Below the pieces are notes generated by a model. It did no database searches and was not told where the DNA came from. It worked only from the letters and a program-made list of their open reading frames with translations. A stretch of 64,000 bases of DNA, from the NCBI RefSeq assembly GCF_003363715.1, contig NZ_QREV01000018.1, positions 1 to 64,000 on the forward strand, in the 5' to 3' direction. The DNA comes from Parabacteroides acidifaciens. GTDB lineage: Bacteria; Bacteroidota; Bacteroidia; Bacteroidales; Tannerellaceae. This document shows, piece by piece, positions 54,101 through 61,871 of the stretch. A program made the translations under genes and the position numbers. Every line of letters begins with the position of its first letter. Position 1 is the stretch's first letter.

Positions 54101-54247
54101 ATCCACAACTTTCCCGGAGACCTTGACCTTAGACACCTGAGCTTGTGAAATATGTAGCTCCTTACCAATCGCTTCATTACCCCCATAAGCATATACTGAT
54201 CCACACAACAGAAACAACAGGAAAATACTCCCTGACAAATATCTCAT
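51146..54247 (-). CDS. SusC/RagA-family TonB-dependent transporter (second pair)
   Basis: 1033 aa. Signal peptide (about 1-21), carboxypeptidase-regulatory-like domain (VSGKVVDESGKPLSGANIVE, about 44-63), plug with LYVIDGVPVLN and ASLAGKVAGMQVNK-type motifs, barrel and a C-terminal Phe (FNIKCEF). A TATCTTTG -7 box is on the minus strand at 54284-54277. With the SusD-like gene it forms a two-gene operon lacking hydrolases or an adjacent regulator, so the cargo could be a peptide, cofactor or small glycan. Confidence 0.94.
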   Translation of the reverse strand: MRYLSGSIFLLFLLCGSVYAYGGNEAIGKELHISQAQVSKVKVSGKVVDESGKPLSGANIVENGTTNGVIADVNGDFTFFVTDNSIITISFIGYESQAIFVRGQQYLYIKMSEDALQLEGVVVTALGLKRKESALTYSVKQVDGEELTRVKAPNMITSLAGKVAGMQVNKTSSGLGSSAKVLMRGVRSVAGNNQPLYVIDGVPVLNTSNEQAFTAIGGTADAGNRDGGDGISNLNPEDVESISILKGSPAAALYGSQAANGVILITTKKGRTDVRKITFSTSLVFDKAFCLPEFQNTYGESNGVESWGAKQAMPAYDNAGDFFRTGLNSMTAFSVSTGNERYQTYFSYANTTSKGIMENNRLRKHNINFRETAKLFGDRLKLDANVNLFRQIINDRNPSGGFYMNALVGLYRFPRGKDISEYRDHFEVWDETRNLYVQNWHSGTEDFEQNPYWVVNRIQSKDLRNRTMASLTAELKVTDWFRLQARGSADNVSDKIRQKFYASTAPALAGVNGRYIEMDYQETMFYGDVMALFEKKFSDFSLQGAIGASINDKTVNSLRYDSKTASLKYANVFNIANINMNGSAYINQQIDARRQMQSLFATAQVGYKETLILDLTARNDWASTLAYTPHEGSGFFYPSIGAAWIMDKTLPLPEWVSFSKLRAVWSKVGNDIPLYVTNPVSHVGAGGEIEYADAAPFEDMKPEMTTSVELGTEWRLFDNRLNLSATWYQTNTRNQFFKLPARSGDKYAYRYVNAGDIRNRGWEVTLGGVPVMWQDITWKSELNLSANKNRVMKLHEELPVFVYGPSGFSSSYAMKLKEGGAFGDIYGKAFRRDADGQILYETEGEKKGLPQVEGEGNLIKVGNCNPKLNLSWSNTVSYRDITLSFLIDSRIGGDILSQTQADMDLFGVTKETAAARDAGYVMLEGHKIENVEGFYKNVVAGRAGVTEYYMYNATNIRLRELSLGYRLPEKWMAASRAFSQVHLSFVARNLFFIYKDAPFDPDLILSTGNDNQGIEVYGLPTTRSFGFNIKCEF

Positions 54248-54293
54248 TTCGCCTATCCTTTCGTTAAACCTAACGGCAAAGATATATAAAAAA

Positions 54294-54331
54294 AGTCATA
54301 GTTACGACTTAGTAAAATCATAACTATGACT
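54294..54331 (-). terminator. Intrinsic terminator of the DcaP-like porin gene
   Basis: On the minus strand AGTCATAGTTA and TAACTATGACT form a perfect 11-bp stem with a 16-nt loop, followed by TTTTTTTATATAT. It separates the porin gene from the susC promoter, which begins 10 bp further on. Confidence 0.82.
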
Positions 54332-54373
54332 GGACAGGCTTACAGCAATAAAGCTGATATACAGATAGAAAGC

Positions 54374-55660
54374 TTAGAAACTATACTGTACGGCGAGATT
54401 CATACGATTGGCGTGGCGTTTGTCGCTGTTGAAGTCGGTTCGCCAGCCGCGAAGATATTCAGCCCCCACCTGTAAATCGGAAGTAATATTCCAAAAAAGT
54501 GTTGCATTCAGATATTGTCCGTAACGGTACTGGCCGGACGGGGTGGCGGGGTAACCGTCATGGCTGTACAGGCGGGATTGCCCGTAGGTGCTGGTAAGAA
54601 ACACCTTCGGACAGATGTTGTATTGCAGCCCGGCAAACCAGCCCATCATCGGAAGGACCTGCATCCGGCCTTCCTTCTCCGGGTTCGGAACGACATCGAC
54701 ATCCAACATACTCATATCGTTCAAGAACTGCCCGATACCTTTCCCATAAACACCCTGGCCATACACTTGGAGGCATTTCGTTACGTTGACCGTGGCAGAT
54801 GCCAATACTCCCCAGCCGGTTTCGGACTCCGCTTTGTGGGCGGTCAGGTTGTCGTATGTCATGCTGCGGATAATACCTGCTGCGCGGATGTGGCTCTTGG
54901 GGTTCCAGCTATATTGCAGGTAGACGGGGAAGTTGGGCATCCGCTGTTTGGTGATGCTGACATGGTCGTTCGTCAAGCCGTCCACAACCGGCATTTCCAC
55001 ACCGATACCGGCTTTCAGCCCCTTGGCAAGCGCATGTTCATAGCGAATCTGGGTAGCATGATAGATAGACAGCCCGTTCGGACCAGCAAAGTCGATCGTT
55101 GCAGGCACATTGCCCAAGTCCATGAACGAACCGTAATCGTAACCGACCGTGAAACCGCGAGCCGACATATAAGCATTCCGAAGCTCGAAGGTCTTGCCGC
55201 CTCCCCCACGGAAGTTACCGGCTGTGTAAACGACAAAGTCACCCAGCAGGTCTGTATGCCCGACCAGCTTCAGGAAAATCGTACTGGTCGTTGCGTCCAT
55301 CTGAAACTGGTTCCGTACGTAAGACTGCCCTTTACCCGGGATCAGGGCCGGATAGAAATCTATATTATCGGAAATACCGCCAAAGTCATATTCGGCTGCC
55401 AATTTCACATATCCGCCGATACCGAGTGCAAACTTGCCTTTCCGGTCTGTCAGCAAGAAGCGGGGGGCTTTCGGTTCGTGGAAGCGGGGGCTCTGTGTTT
55501 CATTCATGATCCGGATAATCTCGTCGCCCGCCTTGTCAATGGAGACAAACATGACGGTGTTTGGCTCATTATCCTCAACCACAACTTTCTGGGCCTGGGA
55601 ATGGGCAGAAACCAGTCCCATTCCGAGCAGTAGAACTGCGCTTTTCAACAATGTTTTCAT
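54374..55660 (-). CDS. DcaP-like outer membrane porin
   Basis: 428 aa. Signal peptide (about 1-23, SHSQAQ), a short helical N-terminal segment (FVSIDKAGDEIIRIMNETQS), then a beta-barrel with GKFALGIGGYVKLAAEYDFG (about 75-94), RNQFQMDATTSTIFLKL and GDFVVYTAGNFRGGGGKTF, ending in aromatic Phe (LAVQYSF). The pattern fits the DcaP-like trimeric porins of Bacteroidetes. It is transcribed alone, before the susC operon on the same strand, with its own terminator. Confidence 0.8.
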   Translation of the reverse strand: MKTLLKSAVLLLGMGLVSAHSQAQKVVVEDNEPNTVMFVSIDKAGDEIIRIMNETQSPRFHEPKAPRFLLTDRKGKFALGIGGYVKLAAEYDFGGISDNIDFYPALIPGKGQSYVRNQFQMDATTSTIFLKLVGHTDLLGDFVVYTAGNFRGGGGKTFELRNAYMSARGFTVGYDYGSFMDLGNVPATIDFAGPNGLSIYHATQIRYEHALAKGLKAGIGVEMPVVDGLTNDHVSITKQRMPNFPVYLQYSWNPKSHIRAAGIIRSMTYDNLTAHKAESETGWGVLASATVNVTKCLQVYGQGVYGKGIGQFLNDMSMLDVDVVPNPEKEGRMQVLPMMGWFAGLQYNICPKVFLTSTYGQSRLYSHDGYPATPSGQYRYGQYLNATLFWNITSDLQVGAEYLRGWRTDFNSDKRHANRMNLAVQYSF

Positions 55661-55787
55661 AAATGTGCTTTTTGTTTAGATGAATTTCAGATTTGAACAG
55701 ATACCAGCGTAAAAGGTTGTGTTAAATGATTGCTTTAACGAGTAAATATCACTATTTTTGTTGCCGTAATAAAAAAATAAGAAGAAG

Positions 55788-56459
55788 ATGAAGAAGCTGT
55801 TTGCTATGTGTTTAGTCGCCTTTTCGGCTCTCATATCCGTTCATTTGCAAGCGCAAGAGGTTGAAACGCTGGTTCAGATCGATACCGACATGGGAAAGAT
55901 TAAAGTAAAACTCTTTAATGACACACCCCAGCATCGTGATAATTTTATCAAAAACGTGAAGGAACACCGCTACGACGGACTGTTGTTTCACCGTGTCATC
56001 AAACAATTTATGATACAGGCCGGCGACATTAATTCAAAAGACGCCCCGATGGAACAACATTTAGGAGACGGCGACCTGGATTATACCATTCCGGCAGAGA
56101 TTGTCTTCCCAAAGTATTTCCATAAACGCGGTATGCTGTGCGCAGCCCGTACCGGTGACGACGAAAATCCCGAACGCGCCTCATCGGCAACCCAGTTCTA
56201 TATCGTGACCGGTAAGTTCTTCACGGAAATGGAACTGGATAAAATGGAGCACGAACAAGGCATCACCTTCACCCCCGAACAACGGCAAGCCTATATGCTG
56301 GAAGGCGGCACGCCGCATCTGGACGGGAAATATACAGTTTTCGGCGAAGTCATAAAAGGGATGAAAGCGGTAGACAAGATACAGTTCATCGAAACGAATG
56401 GAGAAGACCGCCCTGTCAAGAACATCAAAATCAAATCAATGACGATTGTCAATAAATAA
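55788..56459 (+). CDS. Exported cyclophilin-type peptidyl-prolyl isomerase
   Basis: 223 aa. Catalyses cis-trans isomerisation of proline peptide bonds in the periplasm. Signal peptide (about 1-23, HLQAQ). The cyclophilin core holds DTDMGKIKVKLFNDTPQHRD, LLFHRVIKQFMIQAGD (catalytic-site Arg in FHRV) and ATQFYIVTG, with an insertion of ~35 residues before the last strand (FTEMELDKMEHEQGITFTPE). A TATTTTTG box at 55753-55760 precedes it. The next cyclophilin gene follows after 10 bp. Confidence 0.93.
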   Translation: MKKLFAMCLVAFSALISVHLQAQEVETLVQIDTDMGKIKVKLFNDTPQHRDNFIKNVKEHRYDGLLFHRVIKQFMIQAGDINSKDAPMEQHLGDGDLDYTIPAEIVFPKYFHKRGMLCAARTGDDENPERASSATQFYIVTGKFFTEMELDKMEHEQGITFTPEQRQAYMLEGGTPHLDGKYTVFGEVIKGMKAVDKIQFIETNGEDRPVKNIKIKSMTIVNK

Positions 56460-56469
56460 ACAACAAAAC

Positions 56470-57231
56470 ATGGAAACAACAGAAACATTGGTGGTCATGG
56501 ACACCACATTAGGAGAAATAAAAATCAAATTATATAACGACACGCCGCAACATCGCGACAACTTTATCAAGCTGGCAAAAGCCGGACAGTACGACGGGCT
56601 GCTGTTTCACCGTGTCATCAAGGATTTCATGGTGCAGGGTGGCGACGTCACTTCCAAAGACGCCCCGATGAACAAGCAGTTGGGTGCCGGCGACCTGGGA
56701 TATACCGTACCTGCCGAATTTATCTATCCGAAGTATTTCCACAAAAAGGGAGCGATCTGTGCTGCCCGTACCGGAGACGAAGTAAACCCGGAGAAAGCGT
56801 CGTCCGCCTCCCAGTTCTATATCGTGACAGGCAAGAAATATTCGGAAGCCGAACTCGGCCAAATGGAAAAACAGTTGGAAGGACGACTGAAACAGGCAAT
56901 CTTCAACCGCCTGCAAACAGAACATAAGCCCCAAATCATGGAGTTGTACCGCAGCGGCAATAAGGAAGAGTTAGCAATCCTGCGTGACACCCTGATCGGA
57001 AAGACCGAACTGGAAGCCGAAAAGCGGAAAGACGAAACCAAAATGCCGGCGGAACTGTGCGAAACATACAAGACGATTGGCGGTGTCCCCTTCCTCGACA
57101 ACCAATATACGGTGTACGGCGAAGTGGTAGAAGGACTGGACGTGGTAGACGCAATCCAGCAAGTAAAGACAAATAAACAGGACCGCCCGACAGAAAATGT
57201 AGTAATCAAGTCGGTAAAGGTTTTGGAATGA
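56470..57231 (+). CDS. Cytoplasmic cyclophilin-type peptidyl-prolyl isomerase
   Basis: 253 aa from ATG 56470. An in-frame TTG at 56446 overlaps the previous gene and is less likely. There is no signal peptide. The core (LLFHRVIKDFMVQGGD, SSASQFYIVTGKKYSEAELG) is very similar to that of the preceding gene, so the pair arose by tandem duplication. A larger insertion (about residues 125-200, rich in Lys/Glu) interrupts the fold before TIGGVPFLDNQYTVYGEVVE. Its stop overlaps the MATE start by 4 bp. Confidence 0.93.
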   Translation: METTETLVVMDTTLGEIKIKLYNDTPQHRDNFIKLAKAGQYDGLLFHRVIKDFMVQGGDVTSKDAPMNKQLGAGDLGYTVPAEFIYPKYFHKKGAICAARTGDEVNPEKASSASQFYIVTGKKYSEAELGQMEKQLEGRLKQAIFNRLQTEHKPQIMELYRSGNKEELAILRDTLIGKTELEAEKRKDETKMPAELCETYKTIGGVPFLDNQYTVYGEVVEGLDVVDAIQQVKTNKQDRPTENVVIKSVKVLE

Positions 57232-58562
57232 TACAGCTTTCGATCTATAAAGAACATTATAAAGAAACAATACGCCTGGGTGTCCCGATTATGTTGGGAC
57301 AGTTAGGCATTATTATTGTCGGTTTCGCCGATAACATCATGGTCGGGCATCACAGTACGCCCGAACTGGCGGCCGCCTCTTTCGTCAACAACTTCTTCAA
57401 TCTTGTTTTCATTGCCGGGATGGGATTCTCCTACGGGCTCACGCCTATTATCGGTGGGTTCTTCGCCCGGAAGGAATATGCCAAAGCCGGCGAAACGCTG
57501 AAAAACAGTCTTTTTATCAACTTCATTGTCGGTGTGTTGCTCTGCCTCTGTATGCTGGCGCTGCTGCTGAACATCGAGATACTGAAGCAACCGGAAGAAT
57601 TGATGCCTTATATCGTGCCCTACTATATACTGCAACTCTTCTCGGTGATATTCGCAATGCTCTTCAACTCGTTCAAGCAGTTCAGCGACGGGACGACCGA
57701 TACCCTCACCCCCATGTGGATCATGCTGAGTACGAACGTCCTGAACATTATCGGCAATTACCTGCTGATATACGGAAAATTCGGTTGCCCGGAATTAGGG
57801 CTTACCGGCGCCGGCATCTCGACCCTGACCAGCCGTATTCTGACATTCGTAATCTTTTGCATCCTGTTTGCGAAACATACGCGCTACAAAGCCTATCTGG
57901 AAGGATTCAAAAAGGGGACGGTCAACAAGCTGAACTTAGGCAATCTGATCCGCCTCGGCCTGCCGGTGGGATTCCAGATGGGAGTCGAAACCGGTTCTTT
58001 CAGCCTGAGTGTGATCATGATGGGCTGGTTAGGCAGCACAGCTCTTGCCGCCCACCAGGTGGTAGGCGTAATCACAACGCTCGGCTTCATGATCTACTAC
58101 GGGATTGCGGCGGCGGTCACCATACGGGTAAGTGCCTATAGGGGATGGAACGACTGGCCGAACGTACGGCACGCCTCTTTTGCCGGCCTGCACCTGATTA
58201 TGGCGACGGCACTTATAGTCGTGCTCCTGATCTTGGCCTTCCGCAACACGATGGGTTACATCATCACGCCCGAAAAGGAGGTAGTCGAGATGGTGGCATT
58301 GCTCGCCTGGTCGGTTATCCTATATCAGTTCGGGGACGGATTACAGATACTTTTCGCCAATGCTCTCCGAGGTATCGCAGACGTAAAATACATGGCCTAC
58401 ATGGCTTTTGTCTGTCATTTTGGATTAGCGCTGCCAATTGGTTATCTTTGTGGCTTCACATTAGGTTGGGGAGCTATCGGAGTATGGTGCGGTTTTCCGG
58501 TCAGCCTGACAACACTTGGGATATTGCTATGGAGACGCTTTAATAAATTGACAATAAAATAG
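57228..58562 (+). CDS. MATE-family transporter (second)
   Basis: 444 aa. Twelve hydrophobic segments; opening motif RLGVPIMLGQLGIIIVGFAD (about 17-36) and second-half motif RLGLPVGFQMGVETGSFSLS. It is closer to the NorM branch than the protein at 5919-7283, judged by eye. It is translationally coupled to the upstream cyclophilin (ATGA overlap) and followed 3 bp later by the FBPase gene, so it is embedded in a housekeeping operon. Confidence 0.9.
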   Translation: MIQLSIYKEHYKETIRLGVPIMLGQLGIIIVGFADNIMVGHHSTPELAAASFVNNFFNLVFIAGMGFSYGLTPIIGGFFARKEYAKAGETLKNSLFINFIVGVLLCLCMLALLLNIEILKQPEELMPYIVPYYILQLFSVIFAMLFNSFKQFSDGTTDTLTPMWIMLSTNVLNIIGNYLLIYGKFGCPELGLTGAGISTLTSRILTFVIFCILFAKHTRYKAYLEGFKKGTVNKLNLGNLIRLGLPVGFQMGVETGSFSLSVIMMGWLGSTALAAHQVVGVITTLGFMIYYGIAAAVTIRVSAYRGWNDWPNVRHASFAGLHLIMATALIVVLLILAFRNTMGYIITPEKEVVEMVALLAWSVILYQFGDGLQILFANALRGIADVKYMAYMAFVCHFGLALPIGYLCGFTLGWGAIGVWCGFPVSLTTLGILLWRRFNKLTIK

Positions 58563-58565
58563 CTT

Positions 58566-60566
58566 ATGACTAAAGATATAACAACAGAACACGTTTTCTG
58601 TGACTTGCGCTACCTGACACTGTTAGCACGCAGTTTTCCGACAGTAGCCGACGCCAGTACGGAGATTATCAACCTGGAAGCTATCTTGAACCTGCCGAAA
58701 GGAACGGAGCATTTCCTGTCCGACCTGCATGGGGAGCACCAGGCTTTCAACCATGTGCTCAAGAATGCCTCCGGCGCGATCAAGCGGAAGGTAAACGAGA
58801 TATTCAGCAATACGCTGCGCGACTTCGAGAAAAAAGAACTTTGCACGCTGATCTACTATCCGGAACAGAAGTTGGAGCTGGTCCGGCAGCACGAAAAGGA
58901 TATGGACGACTGGTGCCTGATCACCCTGAACCAGCTGGTGCGCGTATGCCGGAACGTCTCTTCCAAATACACCCGTTCGAAAGTGCGCAAAGCGTTGCCG
59001 AAAGAATTTTCCTATATTATCCAGGAGTTGTTGCACGAATCATCCGACGAGCCGAACAAATCGGCCTATGTGGACCAGATCATCAATACGATCATCTCCA
59101 CCGGACGCGCCAACGACTTCATCATCGCCATGTGTAACCTGATCCAACGCCTGACAATCGACTTGTTGCACATCATCGGAGACATCTACGACCGCGGACC
59201 GGGAGCGCACATCATCATGGATACTCTCTGCAACTACCATAACTTCGACATCCAATGGGGCAACCACGACATTCTCTGGATGGGCGCCGCCGCCGGTAAT
59301 GCCGGAAGTATTGCCAATGTCATCCGTATGTGTATGCGCTACGGTAACCTGGCAACCCTGGAAGATGGTTATGGTATCAATCTCCTGCCACTTGCCACTT
59401 TTGCGATGGAGGTATATGGCGATGATCCCTGCGAACTGTTCATTCCCCGCACCAATGCTTCGGATACCACCTTTGACGAAAAGACTACCCAACTGATCGC
59501 CCGTATGCACAAAGCGATCACGATCATACAATTCAAGTTAGAAGGCGAAATCATCCGCCGCCGTCCGGAATTCCTGATGGACGACCGCTTACTGCTTCAC
59601 CACATCGACTTGAAACGCGGAACGATCCGCATCGAAGGAAAGGAATATGAACTGCGAGATAAAAACTGGCCGACCCTCAATGCCAAAGACCCGTATGCCC
59701 TCTCCATTGAAGAAGAAGAGTTGATGCGCCGTATCAAACACTCGTTCGAATGCAGCGAAAAACTGAAGAAGCATATGCGTTGCCTGTTCACGCACGGCAG
59801 CATGTATCAGGTCTGCAACTCGAACCTGCTGTTTCATGCTTCCGTCCCGATGAATCCGGACGGGACACTCAAAGCGGTCCGTATCGAAGGAACGGAATAT
59901 AAGGGGAAAGCCCTGCTGGACAAAGTAGACCAGTTGGTACGTACCGCCTACTTCGATGCAGACGGCAGTCCGGAAAAGGATTTCGCAATGGATTACATCT
60001 GGTATCTGTGGGAAGGGAAAGACTCTCCCCTTTTCGACAAAAGCCGGATGGCGACGTTCGAACGCTGTTTCATCGACGACAAATCGGTACAGAAAGAGGA
60101 AAAAGGGGCCTACTACACCCTGCGGGAAGAAGAAGCGGTCTGCGACATGCTGCTGGACGAGTTCGGCGTGACAGGCCAACACCGGCATATCATCAACGGG
60201 CACGTCCCGGTCCGTTCCATCAAAGGTGAAAACCCGATCAAGGCTAACGGTAAACTGCTCGTGATCGACGGCGGCTTCTCTAAGGCTTATCATCCGGAGA
60301 CGGGTATTGCCGGATATACGCTGGTCTACCATTCACGCGGTTTCCAGCTTGTACAACACGAACCGTTCATGTCGACCGACCAGGCAATCAAGGAGGGAAA
60401 AGATATCCTGTCGACAACGATAGTGGTAGAACTCAACTCACATCGCCAAATGGTAAAAGATACCGACAAGGGCGCCGACCTGCAAAAACAGATCCACGAC
60501 CTTGAGAAACTTCTATACGCTTTCCGTAACGGCTTTATTAAAGAGAAAGAACGTAATAACGAATAA
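58566..60566 (+). CDS. fbp: Class III fructose-1,6-bisphosphatase
   Basis: 666 aa. Gluconeogenic enzyme removing the 1-phosphate of fructose 1,6-bisphosphate. It has a metallophosphatase core with FLSDLHGEHQAFNHVLKNAS (about 46-65), IIGDIYDRGPGAHIIMDTL (about 205-223), WGNHDILWMGAAAGN (about 230-244) and NGHVPVRSIKGENPIKANGK. Length (~650) and the wide gap between metal motifs are diagnostic of the Firmicutes/Bacteroidetes class III. It is downstream of the second MATE gene with a 3-bp gap; an EamA gene follows after 12 bp. Confidence 0.95.
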   Translation: MTKDITTEHVFCDLRYLTLLARSFPTVADASTEIINLEAILNLPKGTEHFLSDLHGEHQAFNHVLKNASGAIKRKVNEIFSNTLRDFEKKELCTLIYYPEQKLELVRQHEKDMDDWCLITLNQLVRVCRNVSSKYTRSKVRKALPKEFSYIIQELLHESSDEPNKSAYVDQIINTIISTGRANDFIIAMCNLIQRLTIDLLHIIGDIYDRGPGAHIIMDTLCNYHNFDIQWGNHDILWMGAAAGNAGSIANVIRMCMRYGNLATLEDGYGINLLPLATFAMEVYGDDPCELFIPRTNASDTTFDEKTTQLIARMHKAITIIQFKLEGEIIRRRPEFLMDDRLLLHHIDLKRGTIRIEGKEYELRDKNWPTLNAKDPYALSIEEEELMRRIKHSFECSEKLKKHMRCLFTHGSMYQVCNSNLLFHASVPMNPDGTLKAVRIEGTEYKGKALLDKVDQLVRTAYFDADGSPEKDFAMDYIWYLWEGKDSPLFDKSRMATFERCFIDDKSVQKEEKGAYYTLREEEAVCDMLLDEFGVTGQHRHIINGHVPVRSIKGENPIKANGKLLVIDGGFSKAYHPETGIAGYTLVYHSRGFQLVQHEPFMSTDQAIKEGKDILSTTIVVELNSHRQMVKDTDKGADLQKQIHDLEKLLYAFRNGFIKEKERNNE

Positions 60567-60578
60567 AAAACACCAGTC

Positions 60579-61514
60579 ATGGACCGCGAGAAACTGAAGG
60601 GACATATCCTGATATTGATCACCAATATCCTGTTTGCCGTCAATATGCCGATATCCAAATATCTGCTGCCGACGCATGTTCCACCCGAAGGGCTTACTAT
60701 TATGCGCATGGCTTTTGCCTGCGTGATGTTCTGGGTCGTTTCCCTGTTTGTCCATAAAGAGAAAGTTCCGCTGAAGGACCTGGGAATGCTCTTTGTCTGT
60801 GCCCTCTGCGGTGTCGGCATCAATCAAGGGTTATTCATCGTGGGACTAAACCGTTCTTCTCCTGTCGATGCTTCTATTATTGCGACTGCCGTGCCGATTT
60901 TTGTCTTGTTGTTAGCGGCAGTCATCTTGAAGGAGCCTATCACGCGGAAAAAATCATTCGGAGTATTCATGGGTGTAAGCGGAGGCTTGCTGCTTGTCTT
61001 TAGCTCCACACAGTCGGCCGACAGTGTCAGCAGCCTGGACGGAGATGTCATGATGATTATCAGCGGACTGATGTATGCCATTTATCTGGTATTATCCAAG
61101 CCGCTCTCACTCCGTTATTCATCAGTCACGATGATGAAATGGATGTTCCTGTTCACAACCTTGGCGTTAGTGCCGTTCACCTTCCGGCACGTACTGGACG
61201 CACCAGCTTTTCACCGGGAGGTATGGGATTTCATCGAACTGAGTGCAATCTTTTATGTCCTTTTCGGAGCGACTTTCCTCCCCTACCTGCTTATCCCGAT
61301 GTCACTGAAGCGAATACGCCCGACAACCGTCAGCATGTATAATTACGTACAACCGATCGTCGCCTCACTGATTGCTGTCATGATCGGACAAGACACATTT
61401 TCCTGGCAAAAGTTTCTCTCTGCAATCCTGGTCTTTACAGGCGTTTACCTCGTGACGCAGAGTAAGAGCCGGGCGGATTTGGAGAAAGAAAAGCACAACA
61501 AGTCTGTTTTATAA
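60579..61514 (+). CDS. EamA/DMT-family transporter
   Basis: 311 aa. Ten hydrophobic segments in two EamA repeats (about 6-140 and 155-295); AVNMPISKYLLPTHVPPEGL and TVSMYNYVQPIVASLIAVMI are typical. Members export amino acids or other metabolites; the substrate is not readable. It is the last gene of the cyclophilin-MATE-fbp-EamA run. The basic C-terminal tail is cytoplasmic. Confidence 0.88.
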   Translation: MDREKLKGHILILITNILFAVNMPISKYLLPTHVPPEGLTIMRMAFACVMFWVVSLFVHKEKVPLKDLGMLFVCALCGVGINQGLFIVGLNRSSPVDASIIATAVPIFVLLLAAVILKEPITRKKSFGVFMGVSGGLLLVFSSTQSADSVSSLDGDVMMIISGLMYAIYLVLSKPLSLRYSSVTMMKWMFLFTTLALVPFTFRHVLDAPAFHREVWDFIELSAIFYVLFGATFLPYLLIPMSLKRIRPTTVSMYNYVQPIVASLIAVMIGQDTFSWQKFLSAILVFTGVYLVTQSKSRADLEKEKHNKSVL

Positions 61515-61649
61515 GGACTGCGTTGTTCTTTTTGGCGCAATATTGAACTTTTATCTGTCAATTTTCAACTTTCTAACAAAAATATGCTTGCATTTGAAAA
61601 ATAATGCGTAATATTGCCGACGTAAAAATAAACACAAGAGAAATCGCAA

Positions 61650-61712
61650 ATGACATTAACAGGTTTTACATATCATACCTGGGCACTGACAATGACCCCT
61701 TGGGGGGTTTAG
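61650..61712 (+). CDS. Threonine-rich leader peptide (thr attenuator candidate)
   Basis: ATG 61650 to TAG 61712 encodes 20 residues, six of them threonine (positions 2, 4, 7, 10, 14 and 16; MTLTGFTYHTWALTMTPWGV). It lies 160 bp before the aspartokinase/homoserine dehydrogenase start. In thr attenuators, ribosome stalling on Thr codons at low threonyl-tRNA prevents formation of a terminator. The last codons overlap a small ACCCC/GGGGT stem, which could be part of the switching structure. The role is inferred from position and composition. Confidence 0.65.
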   Translation: MTLTGFTYHTWALTMTPWGV

Positions 61713-61731
61713 CATATACAAATAAACAAGT

Positions 61732-61787
61732 GCGGAGACCACGTCCCGCTTTGTTGCAATTCTCACATTGCATTCATTTCTTTTTTC
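61732..61787 (+). terminator. Candidate attenuator hairpins upstream of the thrA-type gene
   Basis: Hairpin A: GCGG-a-GAC / GTC-CCGC with loop CAC (61732-61749), followed by TTTGTT. Hairpin B: TGCAAT / ATTGCA (61755-61760 with 61767-61772), followed by TTCATTTCTTTTTT. One of them probably ends the leader transcript when threonine is plentiful. Stability and alternative pairing need computation. Confidence 0.45.
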
Positions 61788-61871
61788 AAATCAATAAATT
61801 ATTAGTAAACAACTGGTATTCGCAAGCCGGCATAGCCACTTGCCAACTGCCAACTAAATAAATACATATCG

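Larger units (their letters stand above)
61515..61871 (+). promoter_or_regulatory. Leader region of the thrA-type gene
   Basis: This 357-bp gap holds the likely promoter (imperfect CTTG-N18-TAATATTG, 61587-61616), a 20-aa Thr-rich leader peptide (61650-61712), and two candidate hairpins (61732-61749 and 61755-61772, the latter followed by TTCATTTCTTTTTT). I see no other gene; an 85-codon open frame at 61604 overlaps the leader in another frame and looks spurious. Confidence 0.6.

Noticed and set aside
61604-61861. 85-codon open frame before the thrA-type gene
   Set aside because: It overlaps the Thr-rich leader peptide and hairpins in another frame and has no protein-like pattern.
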